This document shows positions 44,385 to 52,851 of a DNA stretch of 64,000 nt, piece by piece. Each line of letters starts with the position of its first letter. Positions within the stretch are counted from its first letter, which is position 1. The notes beneath the pieces are model-generated. The model ran no database searches. It was not told the origin of the DNA and saw only the letters and a program-made list of their open reading frames with translations. Origin of the DNA: Neobacillus mesonae (GTDB taxonomy: Bacteria > Bacillota > Bacilli > Paenibacillales > Paenibacillaceae); contig JAMBOW010000010.1 in the NCBI GenBank assembly GCA_023715865.1, positions 62,001 through 126,000 on the forward strand, in the 5' to 3' direction. The position numbers were made by a program, and so were the translations under genes.

Positions 44385-45368
44385 ATGAGCCTGAATTTGC
44401 AGGAAATAAGGTTATTTGATAAGTGGGTATGGCAGGACTATGATGTGGATCAATTTGATTGCGAGGAGCTCATGAGGCTGAAGGAAGAAATTCCTGCTGC
44501 TTCAGAATGGCTTGTCAAATTGCCCGAAATTGAGACTAACTACATATCCGTTCGCACCATTAACGGAAAAAACGTCTTATTTGGTTCACTTCTGTATTCC
44601 ATCAAAAAGAATTTAAAAGATGAGCAAGTAGGCCATCAATTTTACTTTTACGTAGATCCCAGCAACCTTATTACGGTAAATTTCGATCCACATACACGGG
44701 CGGCTTTATTCGCTGATGAGCGAAAAAGAATGTTTGAACAGGCAGATGATGCAGTATCCGGTTTATTCATCGTCGCCAGGGCTCTGCTTCATTATTTTCA
44801 TATCGGTTTGGATCAATTTGAGATTAATCTTCGCAAATTGGAAGAGAGTATGGAGAAGAGGAATGCACGTACGCTGATGGACAAAATATTGTCAGCCCGG
44901 TTTGAACTCTTGTTCTGGAGCAATCAATTCATATCTTTCGAGGAGCTGATCCATGCCTCGAACGAAGCGTTTCACTTTCTTGGGATTGAAGAACGGGTGA
45001 GCTACAAGCAGCTGCATTATCGAATGCGGCGCATGGACAGCTTGTTCCGCCATTACGAGAAAGAGATCGATACCCTTATCTCTATTGATGATGCGGCTTC
45101 TTCCATTAGAGGAAACGATATTATGAAGACGCTGACCATCGTAACCTCGGTATTTACACCTGCCACTGCGGTCGGTGCAATTTGGGGAATGAACTTCGAG
45201 AACCTGCCTTGGATCAAGACGGGCTGGGGGTTTACAGTCGTTATCACCGCTACTCTGCTTAGTATGGCTGGGATGTACATATGGATGTACATGAAGGGCT
45301 GGACAGGCGATATATTAAAAGTCAAGCCTCGTGGCAATAAGCCTTCAAACACAAAAGATTCAAATTAG
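44385..45368 (+). CDS. CorA-family magnesium/metal channel
   Basis: 327 residues. Cytoplasmic N-terminal alpha/beta domain, long helices (FEINLRKLEESMEKRNARTL), and two C-terminal membrane helices with the selectivity motif in IWGMNFENLP between them and a basic tail. This is the CorA layout; Mg2+ is the usual ion, with Co2+, Ni2+ or Zn2+ in some branches. It follows the sigB terminator, so it has its own transcription or receives readthrough. The GGGAGG site is 13 nt from the ATG, rather long. Confidence 0.85.
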   Translation: MSLNLQEIRLFDKWVWQDYDVDQFDCEELMRLKEEIPAASEWLVKLPEIETNYISVRTINGKNVLFGSLLYSIKKNLKDEQVGHQFYFYVDPSNLITVNFDPHTRAALFADERKRMFEQADDAVSGLFIVARALLHYFHIGLDQFEINLRKLEESMEKRNARTLMDKILSARFELLFWSNQFISFEELIHASNEAFHFLGIEERVSYKQLHYRMRRMDSLFRHYEKEIDTLISIDDAASSIRGNDIMKTLTIVTSVFTPATAVGAIWGMNFENLPWIKTGWGFTVVITATLLSMAGMYIWMYMKGWTGDILKVKPRGNKPSNTKDSN

Positions 45369-45381
45369 TGTATGTCAGAAA

Positions 45382-45438
45382 TAAAGTATAAAGCCTAACC
45401 TTATCCGAGCTACGGTAAGGTCAGGCTTTATACTATTT
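45382..45438. terminator. Bidirectional terminator
   Basis: AAAGCCTAACCTTA / TAAGGTCAGGCTTT stem between the CorA-type gene and the convergent DUF5665 gene. Confidence 0.88.
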
Positions 45439-45455
45439 CATAATGCTCATTATCT

Positions 45456-45824
45456 TCATTTATTAGCATCAATATATCCCTGCAGCTCTGCGATATACTT
45501 ACCGATGCCCGGTAAGTTCATATCAACGATGAAGCTGAGTATCCATCCGATAAGAGCTAATACGACTACGGTGCCGACAGACATACCCAGTCCTCTGGCA
45601 ATACCGGCTGTTATATTTGCAATTATACGTTTTTTGGGACTGGTATAATTTTCGAGGATATCTTTGAATTCTGCGCTTTCCATCGCTTTTGTTATTTCCT
45701 CAAGCCTCTGATTTAAATTTTTCACTTCATGTCTCAGTTCAAAAGGATGCTCATGTATGTCTTCTGTTTTTTGCTGATCCTTAGGACTCATATTACGATT
45801 TGATTTTAACTCTACTGAGCTCAT
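45456..45824 (-). CDS. DUF5665-type membrane protein
   Basis: 122 residues: acidic N-terminus, coiled-coil helix (RHEVKNLNQRLEEITKAMES), FKDILENYTSPKKRIIANITAGIARGLG that leads into one membrane helix (GTVVVLALIGWILSFIV) and a short tail. The pattern matches DUF5665 proteins of Bacillota; function unknown. AGGAGGCG precedes the ATG. It is separated by a terminator from ytxH upstream. Confidence 0.75.
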   Translation of the reverse strand: MSSVELKSNRNMSPKDQQKTEDIHEHPFELRHEVKNLNQRLEEITKAMESAEFKDILENYTSPKKRIIANITAGIARGLGMSVGTVVVLALIGWILSFIVDMNLPGIGKYIAELQGYIDANK

Positions 45825-45883
45825 AGGAAACGCCTCCTCTTTAGATGATCAAAGCTTTTTAGGTCACTTGTCTATAAAAACAG

Positions 45884-45910
45884 CCAGCTGCAAGCAGCTG
45901 GCTTTATTGG
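45884..45910 (-). terminator. Terminator of the ytxH-like gene
   Basis: Minus strand AAAGCCAGCTGC / GCAGCTGGCT then TTTTT. Confidence 0.85.
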
Positions 45911-45926
45911 AAGCAACTTTTAGTGC

Positions 45927-46427
45927 TTAAGGCAGTTTCGATGTAGACGATGTTGAAGTCGAAGTTGATGATGTTCCATTGTCCGTTTTGGATGGGGAAC
46001 CTGAGTTTAATTCATTTTCTGCTTCATCCGCAGCTTTTGCCGTTGTAGCAGCTACTTCATCGGATGCTTTTTTCGCTTCACTCGCTACATCGTCCTTGGC
46101 TTGCTTGATGCTGGCTACAACAGATGTCGTGTTGTCGCCTACTGTTTTTGCAAGCTCACTTGTTTTCCCGGATACCGTTTTGGCGATTTCAGATGCTTTA
46201 GTTCCAACAACACCTGCTACTTCTTTAGTTCTGTCAGAAACAACCATCATTTTATCGGAGAGATCACCTCGCAAGTCACGGCCTGGCTTAGGTGCAAACA
46301 ACAACGCTGCTGCTGCGCCTAGAAGTCCACCGATGAATAAGCCTTTAGCGAAGTTACTACCGCTGCCCGTATCTTCATTTCTGTAGTCTGTCATGTTTTT
46401 TGTATAGTCTGTCGCATTGTGAGTCAT
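45927..46427 (-). CDS. YtxH-domain general stress protein
   Basis: 166 residues. NFAKGLFIGGLLGAAAALLF is the membrane/glycine-zipper segment and FAPKPGRDLRGDLSDKM the YtxH signature; a long Ala/Lys/Thr-rich amphipathic helix with 11-residue repeats of LEA type follows, then a Ser/Thr tail. YtxH is a sigma-B stress protein in Bacillus. GAAGGAGTGATAAATT before the ATG. A good sigma-B promoter lies in the end of the next gene upstream. Confidence 0.88.
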   Translation of the reverse strand: MTHNATDYTKNMTDYRNEDTGSGSNFAKGLFIGGLLGAAAALLFAPKPGRDLRGDLSDKMMVVSDRTKEVAGVVGTKASEIAKTVSGKTSELAKTVGDNTTSVVASIKQAKDDVASEAKKASDEVAATTAKAADEAENELNSGSPSKTDNGTSSTSTSTSSTSKLP

Positions 46428-46472
46428 AATTTATCACTCCTTCTATTGGAATAAGTAACTCTTTTTTACTAA

Positions 46473-46498
46473 TAACCCGTTAAGTAGCTCTTCTAAAC
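46473..46498 (-). promoter_or_regulatory. Candidate sigma-B promoter of the ytxH-like gene
   Basis: Minus strand GTTTAG (46498-46493), 14-bp spacer, GGGTTA (46478-46473). The -35 lies inside the last codons of the glsB-like gene. Confidence 0.65.
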
Positions 46499-46737
46499 AG
46501 TTTGCCAATAAGTCCGAGGATAAAGACGAAAATAGCCGTACCTATAATAGCGGGGACAACGGCAAAATCAGCGATGATGGGACCTAAGTCACCGAACAGC
46601 ATCGAACCAATCCATGCACCGACAAATCCTGCTATCATGGAGCCGAGTATACCGCCTGGCATGTTATGCCCTACGAGAGCATCACCGATGAGTCCAATAA
46701 TGATTGCCATTACGATACTTATGATGATTCCCCACAT
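46480..46737 (-). CDS. GlsB/YeaQ/YmgE-family stress membrane protein
   Basis: 85-residue protein with three hydrophobic glycine-rich helices: MWGIIISIVMAIIIGLIGDA, MPGGILGSMIAGFVGAWIGS and VVPAIIGTAIFVFILGLIGK. The internal PGGILGSMIAGFVGAWIG is the transglycosylase-associated-protein signature. AAAGGAGGCG precedes the ATG. Small members of the family are stress induced. It lies upstream of ytxH on the same strand with no terminator between, so readthrough may add to the ytxH sigma-B promoter. Confidence 0.88.
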   Translation of the reverse strand: MWGIIISIVMAIIIGLIGDALVGHNMPGGILGSMIAGFVGAWIGSMLFGDLGPIIADFAVVPAIIGTAIFVFILGLIGKLFRRAT

Positions 46738-46837
46738 AGTAATCGCCTCCTTTGCTTTGATGTGCCTTGCTTACTCGTATATAAACTTCCGGTACGGATA
46801 TTGAAACAAGTGAGGGAATGTGCCTATCAGCAAGAAC

Positions 46838-47494
46838 TTAGTGGTATGAAGCTTGCAGCAGCCGATACATCGAATAAGCCCATATGCCTCCGGCTAACAA
46901 TCCGGTAACAACATCAGACGGATAATGCACACCGAGGTATATTCGGCTGTAACCGAGCAGCAAGATAAATAAAATACCGAGCACAGCGGGAGTGGATCCG
47001 GACCAGCCTCTATCCTTCAAGGCTCGAATATTCAGTACCAGAATAACCCCGTAGAAGCCTGCAGCAATCATGGAGTGACCGCTTGGAAAACTGTATCCGT
47101 GAGCAGCCATGAGCTGTTCGAGTTCAGGGCGCTCTCTTCTGAGAAGCATCTTGAGGCAGTAGTTGATGACCCACATCCCGATAAAGCTTATGGCTACAAG
47201 ATAAACTTCTACAAACAGTCTTCGGAACAATCCGTAGTAACAGACAAAGGTTAGGGCAACGATAAGTGAGAAGTTAAATGATCCAAATTCAGTGATGCCC
47301 TTAAAGAATGGGAGCAGTGAATAATACCAGCCGTCTAGGCTGGGGAAAAGAAGAGATTGTACATTTTCGTCCAAGGTTTGAATTCGCTCTACACCTATCA
47401 GCATAATGACCGACACAACAATCAGCACGGCCAAGATACTGCCGGCTAGTCCAAATAAAGTCCAATAGGTGAGACTCTTGTTGTTTTTTATCAT
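46838..47494 (-). CDS. PAP2-family membrane phosphatase
   Basis: 218 residues with about six helices. The three phosphatase motifs are present: KMLLRRERPELEQ (KxxxxxxRP), YSFPSGHSM (PSGH) and SRIYLGVHYPSDVV (SRxxxxxHxxxD). Such enzymes dephosphorylate undecaprenyl or phosphatidylglycerol phosphate at the outer face of the membrane. AGGAG is 12 nt before the ATG. Substrate not determined. Confidence 0.9.
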   Translation of the reverse strand: MIKNNKSLTYWTLFGLAGSILAVLIVVSVIMLIGVERIQTLDENVQSLLFPSLDGWYYSLLPFFKGITEFGSFNFSLIVALTFVCYYGLFRRLFVEVYLVAISFIGMWVINYCLKMLLRRERPELEQLMAAHGYSFPSGHSMIAAGFYGVILVLNIRALKDRGWSGSTPAVLGILFILLLGYSRIYLGVHYPSDVVTGLLAGGIWAYSMYRLLQASYH

Positions 47495-47742
47495 CGTTTT
47501 ATAAAACTCCTAACTCTGGATGATGGAAGCAATAAAGTTCGACAGTTTGAGGAATAGCTAGATAGAATAAATTGTTTTATCCCCTAAAGAACGGTTATTC
47601 TACTGACATTTTAAGTTCATTCTCTCTAGTTTAACCATTATCTCTGTCAAAATTGTTTCTTTGTACTATACTGTACTATGGCGTTTATCTAGGTACAAAC
47701 CATCGGGCAAGCATTCTTGTCTTGAGAAGGAGAGAGAAGGCA

Positions 47743-48750
47743 ATGTTAGATGCAATATTGTTAAAAGAATATCGCGGTGTTGTGATGGAAAGTGCACATC
47801 GTGGTCATATATCGATCGTAAATGAAAGAGGAGAAGTCGTATACTCAGCAGGAGATCCGCATTTTGTAACCTTTACTCGTTCTGCTGCCAAACCTCTTCA
47901 AGCTATTCCAGGAATCCGTGCGGGTATTCAGCAAAAATATCATTTGGAGGCAGAAGAAATTGCCTTGATGGTTTCTTCCCATCGTTCGGAGGACTTTCAT
48001 CAACGTAAATTGCTGCAAATGAAAGATAAAATTGGAATAGAGGAGGAAGGATTGGTATGTGCTCCGAGCTTTCCGCTTCATGAAGAGAGCAGAACGAAAT
48101 ATATCCAAGAACGTTTGCATAAACGGAAGCTTCTTCATAACTGTTCCGGTAAACATATGGGCGTCTTGGCATACGCGAAGCTGAAGGAAGAAGATTTGGA
48201 CACTTACGCCGATCCGCATCACCCCATCCAGCAGGAAATTAAACAGACAATTGCGCAGCTTTCCGGGATATCGCAAGATGAGCTTTCTCCAGGTACAGAC
48301 GGCTGCGGTTTCCCGGTCTATGCGCTCCCTATATCGGGGATGGCATCGGCCTTTTTAAAACTGGCTTGTCCTGATTTAATTGAAGATGAATCAACCCGTC
48401 AGGCAGCACATGTCATTACAACAGCGATGAATGCAGCACCAGAAATGGTCGGCGGGACAGGCAGAGTGGATACCGCGTTACTCCATGATTCAAACATTGT
48501 AGCCAAAGGCGGGTTTCAAGGTGTATTCTGTTTTGCTCTTCGGGAGGAGCGTCTTGGTATTAGCTTAAAGGTGCTGGATGGCTCGGACGAGGAGTGGGGC
48601 ATCATCATAGCATCGATCCTCGAACAAATCGGTTACAAAAATCAAGAAACGATAGCCAGTCTGAAAAAACAATTTTCAAAGGATATCCGCAATGATGCGG
48701 GAACCTTAGTGGGTACAGCAGAGTCTGTATTTACGCTGGTACATGAATAG
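47743..48750 (+). CDS. L-asparaginase II-type protein
   Basis: 335 residues of the asparaginase II family (not the classical type I/II amidohydrolases). Conserved blocks: YRGVVMESAHRGHI, FTRSAAKPLQAIP, MVSSHRSEDFH, HNCSGKHMGVLAYAK, GTDGCGFPVYALP and PEMVGGTGRVDTALL; the Ser-Lys pairs in FTRSAAKP and CSGKH are the expected catalytic residues. It hydrolyses asparagine to aspartate and ammonia. The ATG at 47743 follows AGGAGAGAGAAGG; the longer in-frame start at 47653 is unsupported. Single gene with terminator. Confidence 0.88.
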   Translation: MLDAILLKEYRGVVMESAHRGHISIVNERGEVVYSAGDPHFVTFTRSAAKPLQAIPGIRAGIQQKYHLEAEEIALMVSSHRSEDFHQRKLLQMKDKIGIEEEGLVCAPSFPLHEESRTKYIQERLHKRKLLHNCSGKHMGVLAYAKLKEEDLDTYADPHHPIQQEIKQTIAQLSGISQDELSPGTDGCGFPVYALPISGMASAFLKLACPDLIEDESTRQAAHVITTAMNAAPEMVGGTGRVDTALLHDSNIVAKGGFQGVFCFALREERLGISLKVLDGSDEEWGIIIASILEQIGYKNQETIASLKKQFSKDIRNDAGTLVGTAESVFTLVHE

Positions 48751-48759
48751 CCGTTAAAT

Positions 48760-48800
48760 AAAATGCCCCTTCCCTGTAATGCAGGGAAGGGGCATTTTTG
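48760..48800. terminator. Bidirectional terminator
   Basis: AAAATGCCCCTTCCCTG / CAGGGAAGGGGCATTTT, between the asparaginase gene and the convergent yfkK-like gene. Confidence 0.92.
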
Positions 48801-49022
48801 CTATGCGCGGAGGCGTCCCAATTCGGATACTAGTGCTTCCACTTCGGAAATACTTAAATTGCTTTTGGAATTCACAATTTCGTAGATGTCCAAAATATCA
48901 TCATATTGATCTACAGTGAACGCGGATGACTGAAGTGCTGAAGCACTGGCCATTTTAAGCTTAGACTTGATAGCATCAATCATATACTCGATGTTTTGCT
49001 CATTCTTTTGAGATAAATCCAT
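48801..49022 (-). CDS. UPF0435/DUF1128 small protein (YfkK-like)
   Basis: 73 residues, all helical and acidic. NIEYMIDAIKSKLKMASASAL and YDDILDIYEIVNSKSNLSISEVEALVSELGRLR match the UPF0435 pattern in length and order. Cytosolic; function unknown. GAAGGGAATGG lies before the ATG. Shares its terminator with the asparaginase gene. Confidence 0.85.
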   Translation of the reverse strand: MDLSQKNEQNIEYMIDAIKSKLKMASASALQSSAFTVDQYDDILDIYEIVNSKSNLSISEVEALVSELGRLRA

Positions 49023-49116
49023 GATCCGTCCATTCCCTTCGGCTTCATTAAAGTTTGTTCGTATTGTATCATGTAAGCATCAGGATAGAAAGATGAGAAG
49101 GGAGGTTTCCTAACCA

Positions 49117-49686
49117 TTGCCCAAGTTTACGTCTCTATCATCCCGGACCACGACTTCTGTTCAGAAAGGAATCGGAAAGGAAGAACTAGCTTCATTTTTT
49201 GGACAGATTCATGCACAGCATTCGCTGGATAAGGTGATCTTTGTATGTATCGGGACGGATCGTTCGACCGGTGATGCGCTTGGACCGCTTACCGGCAGCT
49301 ATTTGCTTGAGCGGGGATTTCAGCAGGTGATTGGCACCTTGCCTGAACCCTGTGACGCTTCCAATCTAAAGCAGCGGATCAGCAGCATTCCAGCTGATTA
49401 CATCATTATTGCCATTGATGCTTGTCTTGGATCTTCTGCGGACATTGGCACGTATATTTGCCGAGAGCGTTCCCTGATTCCAGCGGAATCGGTCAAGGGA
49501 GAGCTCCCAGCCGTAGGACACTACAGCATTGCCGGCATTGTTAATGCGAACGGCCCTAGACCGTACACCCTGCTTCAAATGACTTCTTTGCATCAGGTAA
49601 TGAATATGGCACGGGATCTTGCCGATGCCGCCGAGACAGGTTTTCATATGAAAGCTGGTTCAGTTGAAACAGAAACGCTTAAATAA
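49117..49686 (+). CDS. yyaC: Spore protease YyaC-like protein
   Basis: 189 residues. VIFVCIGTDRSTGDALGPL, GTLPEPCDASNL, IIIAIDACLGS and VGHYSIAGIVN match YyaC, a sporulation protein related to germination protease Gpr. Its presence supports a spore-forming host. It starts at TTG 49117 behind GGGAGG. The end overlaps by a few codons the region upstream of the next gene; spacing to its ATG is 49 nt. Confidence 0.88.
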   Translation: MPKFTSLSSRTTTSVQKGIGKEELASFFGQIHAQHSLDKVIFVCIGTDRSTGDALGPLTGSYLLERGFQQVIGTLPEPCDASNLKQRISSIPADYIIIAIDACLGSSADIGTYICRERSLIPAESVKGELPAVGHYSIAGIVNANGPRPYTLLQMTSLHQVMNMARDLADAAETGFHMKAGSVETETLK

Positions 49687-49735
49687 TGTAATACCGATAT
49701 ACATGATCCATGCTAACAGAAAGAGGGCGAATATA

Positions 49736-50527
49736 ATGGAAAAAGTTCAACTAGGAAGTCACGTTATCGCTTATAGAGATCATGGAGAAGGACAGCCTGT
49801 CGTACTGCTGCATGGTTTTTGCGGAAGTTCAGATTACTTTGAGGAGATCCTGCCTCAATTAATGAAGCAATATAGATGTATCGTACCGGACCTGCGAGGT
49901 CATGGGGAGTCTGGAACGCCTAACAGCAGCTGCGGCATTGATGAAATGGCTGATGATATCGTGGAACTGCTAAATCATCTAGGTATTCAACAGGCAAGTA
50001 TCTTCGGACATTCATTAGGCGGCTATATTACGCTGTCCATCGCAGCAAGGTATCCTAATCGGCTTGAGACTTTTGGTTTGATTCATTCAACGGCATATCC
50101 AGATAGTGAAGAAGCCAAAGAAAAACGCCTAAAAGCGGTATCTACGATTCAGACCGAAGGAATGAACCATTTTATAGATTCACTTGTACCTGGATTATTT
50201 GCTGCAGAGCATCAGACAACGATGGTGTCCAAGATTGATAGAATACGTGAAATCGGATATCGCACCTCTCCTCAGGGAGCATCGAATACGGCAATCGCTA
50301 TGCGGGAACGTTCAGACCTTCGGCATGTGCTGGAACAAGCAGATGTCCCCGTTCTTCTGGTTGCAGGGGAACAGGATGCAGTTGTACCGCCTGAAAGAAC
50401 GTTTACGGCAGACGGTCCTAAAATCACACAGGCTATAATTAAGGGAGCAGGGCACATGAGTATGGTGGAAGCTCCGGAAGAATTGCTTCGTGTTCTTACA
50501 GACTTTTTAAGCAGCAATGTGAGATAA
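49736..50527 (+). CDS. Alpha/beta-fold hydrolase
   Basis: 263 residues. VVLLHGFCGSSDYF gives the oxyanion-hole HGF, nucleophile elbow is GHSLGG, the acid lies in VAGEQDAVVPPE and the histidine in GAGHMSM. Resembles 3-oxoadipate enol-lactonase/esterase-type hydrolases; substrate unknown. Start at ATG 49736 behind AAGAGGG; an upstream in-frame start at 49664 lies inside yyaC. Confidence 0.87.
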   Translation: MEKVQLGSHVIAYRDHGEGQPVVLLHGFCGSSDYFEEILPQLMKQYRCIVPDLRGHGESGTPNSSCGIDEMADDIVELLNHLGIQQASIFGHSLGGYITLSIAARYPNRLETFGLIHSTAYPDSEEAKEKRLKAVSTIQTEGMNHFIDSLVPGLFAAEHQTTMVSKIDRIREIGYRTSPQGASNTAIAMRERSDLRHVLEQADVPVLLVAGEQDAVVPPERTFTADGPKITQAIIKGAGHMSMVEAPEELLRVLTDFLSSNVR

Positions 50528-50560
50528 GAGTGGTATCTTTATAAAATGGTCATACTTGTT

Positions 50561-50595
50561 AGCAGGCAGGGATATGTTCCCTGTCTGCTTTTTTT
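50561..50595 (+). terminator. Terminator after the hydrolase gene
   Basis: AGCAGGCAGGGA / TCCCTGTCTGCT and TTTTTTT. Confidence 0.9.
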
Positions 50596-50773
50596 GATGA
50601 TCAGCTGAGCACTAGTGTAAGGAAGAGCGGTTAAACAGAAGTCGAGTCTAACAGGCTTGGCTTTTTTCTAGTATTCCGAGTACAATCTAGATTGAGCGGT
50701 GGATCCGATGTCGATGGTTTAGAAGCTTAGCATAGGCCGCTTAGGACTGACGACCAAAGGAGAAGACAAGCTG

Positions 50774-51415
50774 ATGTTAAGAAGAGATTATCTCCTCCGT
50801 ATGGTGGAGGAAATGACAGAGATGATCGGGAAAGTGTTTGAACTGAAGCAGAAAAAGAAGCACATTGAAGCTTTATGGGAGCTGGACGAATGGCTTAAGC
50901 GCCAGTTTAGACTCAATTCACAGCTGCTGAATTCCTTACCAGTTGATGATATCATCGATTTGTTCAGGCTTGGCGACGGCGTGGAGGTGGATAAGGTCCA
51001 ACAAGTAGCTCGAATATTGGAAGAGGAAGGCAGGGTGTACATGGACCAAGGGCAGACCGATCTAGCTCTTGTCCGCTTAATGAAATCCCTGCATTTATAT
51101 TTATATAGTTTGCTTCATGGTGCGAATAAAGAGATTTTAAAGGCCCCGGAGCGTGTTGTGTCTTTGCGGGAGGAAGTAAAGGAGTACGAGCTGCCTGAGA
51201 AGACAGAACGACTCATGGCACTGTACCATGAAGAGGCCGGTCGTTATGACGAAGCCGAGAACAGCTGGTATCGTTTGAGCAGGAATGATCAATATATAGA
51301 GGAAGCTGTGAAGTTTTATGAGCGTCTCTTGCTGGAGCAGGATGAACGGCTTGAACACGGGGGACTGCCCCGAGCGGAAGTGGAAGAAGGACTGCGCGAA
51401 CTGCAGAGCAGATGA
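50774..51415 (+). CDS. DUF6483-type helical protein
   Basis: 213 residues, all helical, soluble and rich in charged residues. MLRRDYLLRMVEEMTEMIGK at the N-terminus and TPR-like helix pairs (YMDQGQTDLALVRLMKSLHL, YHEEAGRYDEAENSWYRLS) suggest a scaffold or adaptor. The pattern agrees with the DUF6483 family of Paenibacillus, from memory. AAAGGAGAAG before the ATG. Function unknown. Confidence 0.7.
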   Translation: MLRRDYLLRMVEEMTEMIGKVFELKQKKKHIEALWELDEWLKRQFRLNSQLLNSLPVDDIIDLFRLGDGVEVDKVQQVARILEEEGRVYMDQGQTDLALVRLMKSLHLYLYSLLHGANKEILKAPERVVSLREEVKEYELPEKTERLMALYHEEAGRYDEAENSWYRLSRNDQYIEEAVKFYERLLLEQDERLEHGGLPRAEVEEGLRELQSR

Positions 51416-51524
51416 TGGGAAGCAGCAGGCGTATTCTTAAATATTTAAGGAAAAGAACAGAAGGCTGTAGAGCCTTACTGATGTGTTATTGATACTCAAG
51501 AACAAAGTGAAAATAGAAAGTGAG

Positions 51525-52709
51525 ATGTACCTTTTGGATTCATTACGGAAATTAATTGAAGATATTTTTGAAGAGCAGGGACTCATCACGGCAACACTGA
51601 GTCAGCTTCGCAGGAAAGAGGGGCAGACCTTCAGTAAAGTTCAGGTAAAGCCGGTCCTGCTTAAGAATAAACTGCATTACCAATTTGCATACCACCAGAA
51701 CAACAAAGTAACTCATGATAATTTGACTCTGGGCGAGGCTTCTGATCGAATGAAGCAATTATTCGAAGAAACCTTCCGGCAAGGAATGATTTGTACTCCG
51801 GAAGCAGATTATCAAATTTTGATCAGTAAAAAGTATAAAGTATCCATCCTGACGAAATCGCCATCTAAGCAGGAAGCCGATTTGTCTCACAATCGCAAAA
51901 AGCGGTATGTACTTGAGGATGGCAAGCCGATTCCTTTCTTGATCGAGCTTGGCATTATGAGCGAAGAGGGCAAGGTGCATGCCCGTAAATACGATAAGTT
52001 CAAGCAAATCAATCGTTTCTTAGAGATGGTGGAGGATGTACTCCCGAACCTGCCGCAGGGTCGTCCGATTACGATCGTTGACTTTGGCTGCGGGAAGTCG
52101 TATCTTACCTTTGCCCTGTATCATTATCTGGCTGTACAGCAGCGAAGAAAAATTCAGGTAGTTGGCCTTGATCTGAAGGCGGATGTGATTGAGCATTGCA
52201 GCCAAATCGGTAAGAATCTCGGCTACAATGGCCTGAAATTTCTGGTAGGGGACATTGCAGAATACAATGAGCTTGAGCAAGTGGATATGGTCGTTACACT
52301 GCATGCCTGTGATACAGCAACGGATGCTGCGCTGGAAAAAGCAGTTCGCTGGGGAGCCTCGGTTATTTTATCTGTTCCATGCTGTCAGCATGAGCTGTTT
52401 GCCCAAATGGAGGCCAATGTTATGAATCCTTTGTTATCCCATGGGATTCTAAAAGAAAGGTTCGCTGCACTTGCAACGGATGCAATCCGTGCCAAGCTGC
52501 TGGACATTATGGGCTACCGCACGCAGTTGCTGGAATTCATTGATATGGAGCATACGCCGAAGAACATTCTGATTCGTGCCGTACGCGGGAATGCAGGAGA
52601 TAGGGATCAATTGTGGAATGAATATACCGCATATCGAGACTTTCTTCATGTAAATCCCTATTTGGAAAGGGCCTGCGCCGACTTGCTTCCCGAAAATTCA
52701 ACCCAATAA
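51525..52709 (+). CDS. Class I SAM-dependent methyltransferase
   Basis: 394 residues. N-terminal 170 residues hold a beta-rich part (SKVQVKPVLLKNKLHYQF) and KKRYVLEDGKPIPFLIELGIM; then the Rossmann core ITIVDFGCGKSYLTFALYHYL (motif I), VVGLDLKADVIEHC and VTLHACDTATDAAL, followed by ILSVPCCQHEL. The ACDTATD and VPCCQHE motifs recall RNA-modifying methyltransferases such as the METTL25/YtxK-like group. The start is uncertain: ATG 51525 has a poor ribosome site; a TTG at 51534 behind AAAGTGAG or a GTG at 51483 are alternatives. Target unknown. Confidence 0.8.
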   Translation: MYLLDSLRKLIEDIFEEQGLITATLSQLRRKEGQTFSKVQVKPVLLKNKLHYQFAYHQNNKVTHDNLTLGEASDRMKQLFEETFRQGMICTPEADYQILISKKYKVSILTKSPSKQEADLSHNRKKRYVLEDGKPIPFLIELGIMSEEGKVHARKYDKFKQINRFLEMVEDVLPNLPQGRPITIVDFGCGKSYLTFALYHYLAVQQRRKIQVVGLDLKADVIEHCSQIGKNLGYNGLKFLVGDIAEYNELEQVDMVVTLHACDTATDAALEKAVRWGASVILSVPCCQHELFAQMEANVMNPLLSHGILKERFAALATDAIRAKLLDIMGYRTQLLEFIDMEHTPKNILIRAVRGNAGDRDQLWNEYTAYRDFLHVNPYLERACADLLPENSTQ

Positions 52710-52757
52710 AGTTTTTAAGTCCGGACTATAGCATTTTATTAAATAGATGTGTGAATT

Positions 52758-52790
52758 AGAGATCATCCCTAAGGGTTGGTCTCTTTTTTC
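52758..52790 (+). terminator. Terminator after the methyltransferase gene
   Basis: GAGATCATCCC / GGGTTGGTCTC and TTTTTT. Confidence 0.8.
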
Positions 52791-52851
52791 TTAGGCAATA
52801 GTAGTAGGGAGCAGCCGGCCGGACTATATGACGAAAAGGGGCAGAACTGTT

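Noticed and set aside
46738-46837. Sigma-B promoter for the glsB-like gene
   Set aside because: GTTTCA is present on the minus strand but the -10 position reads GGAAGT at only 11-bp spacing.
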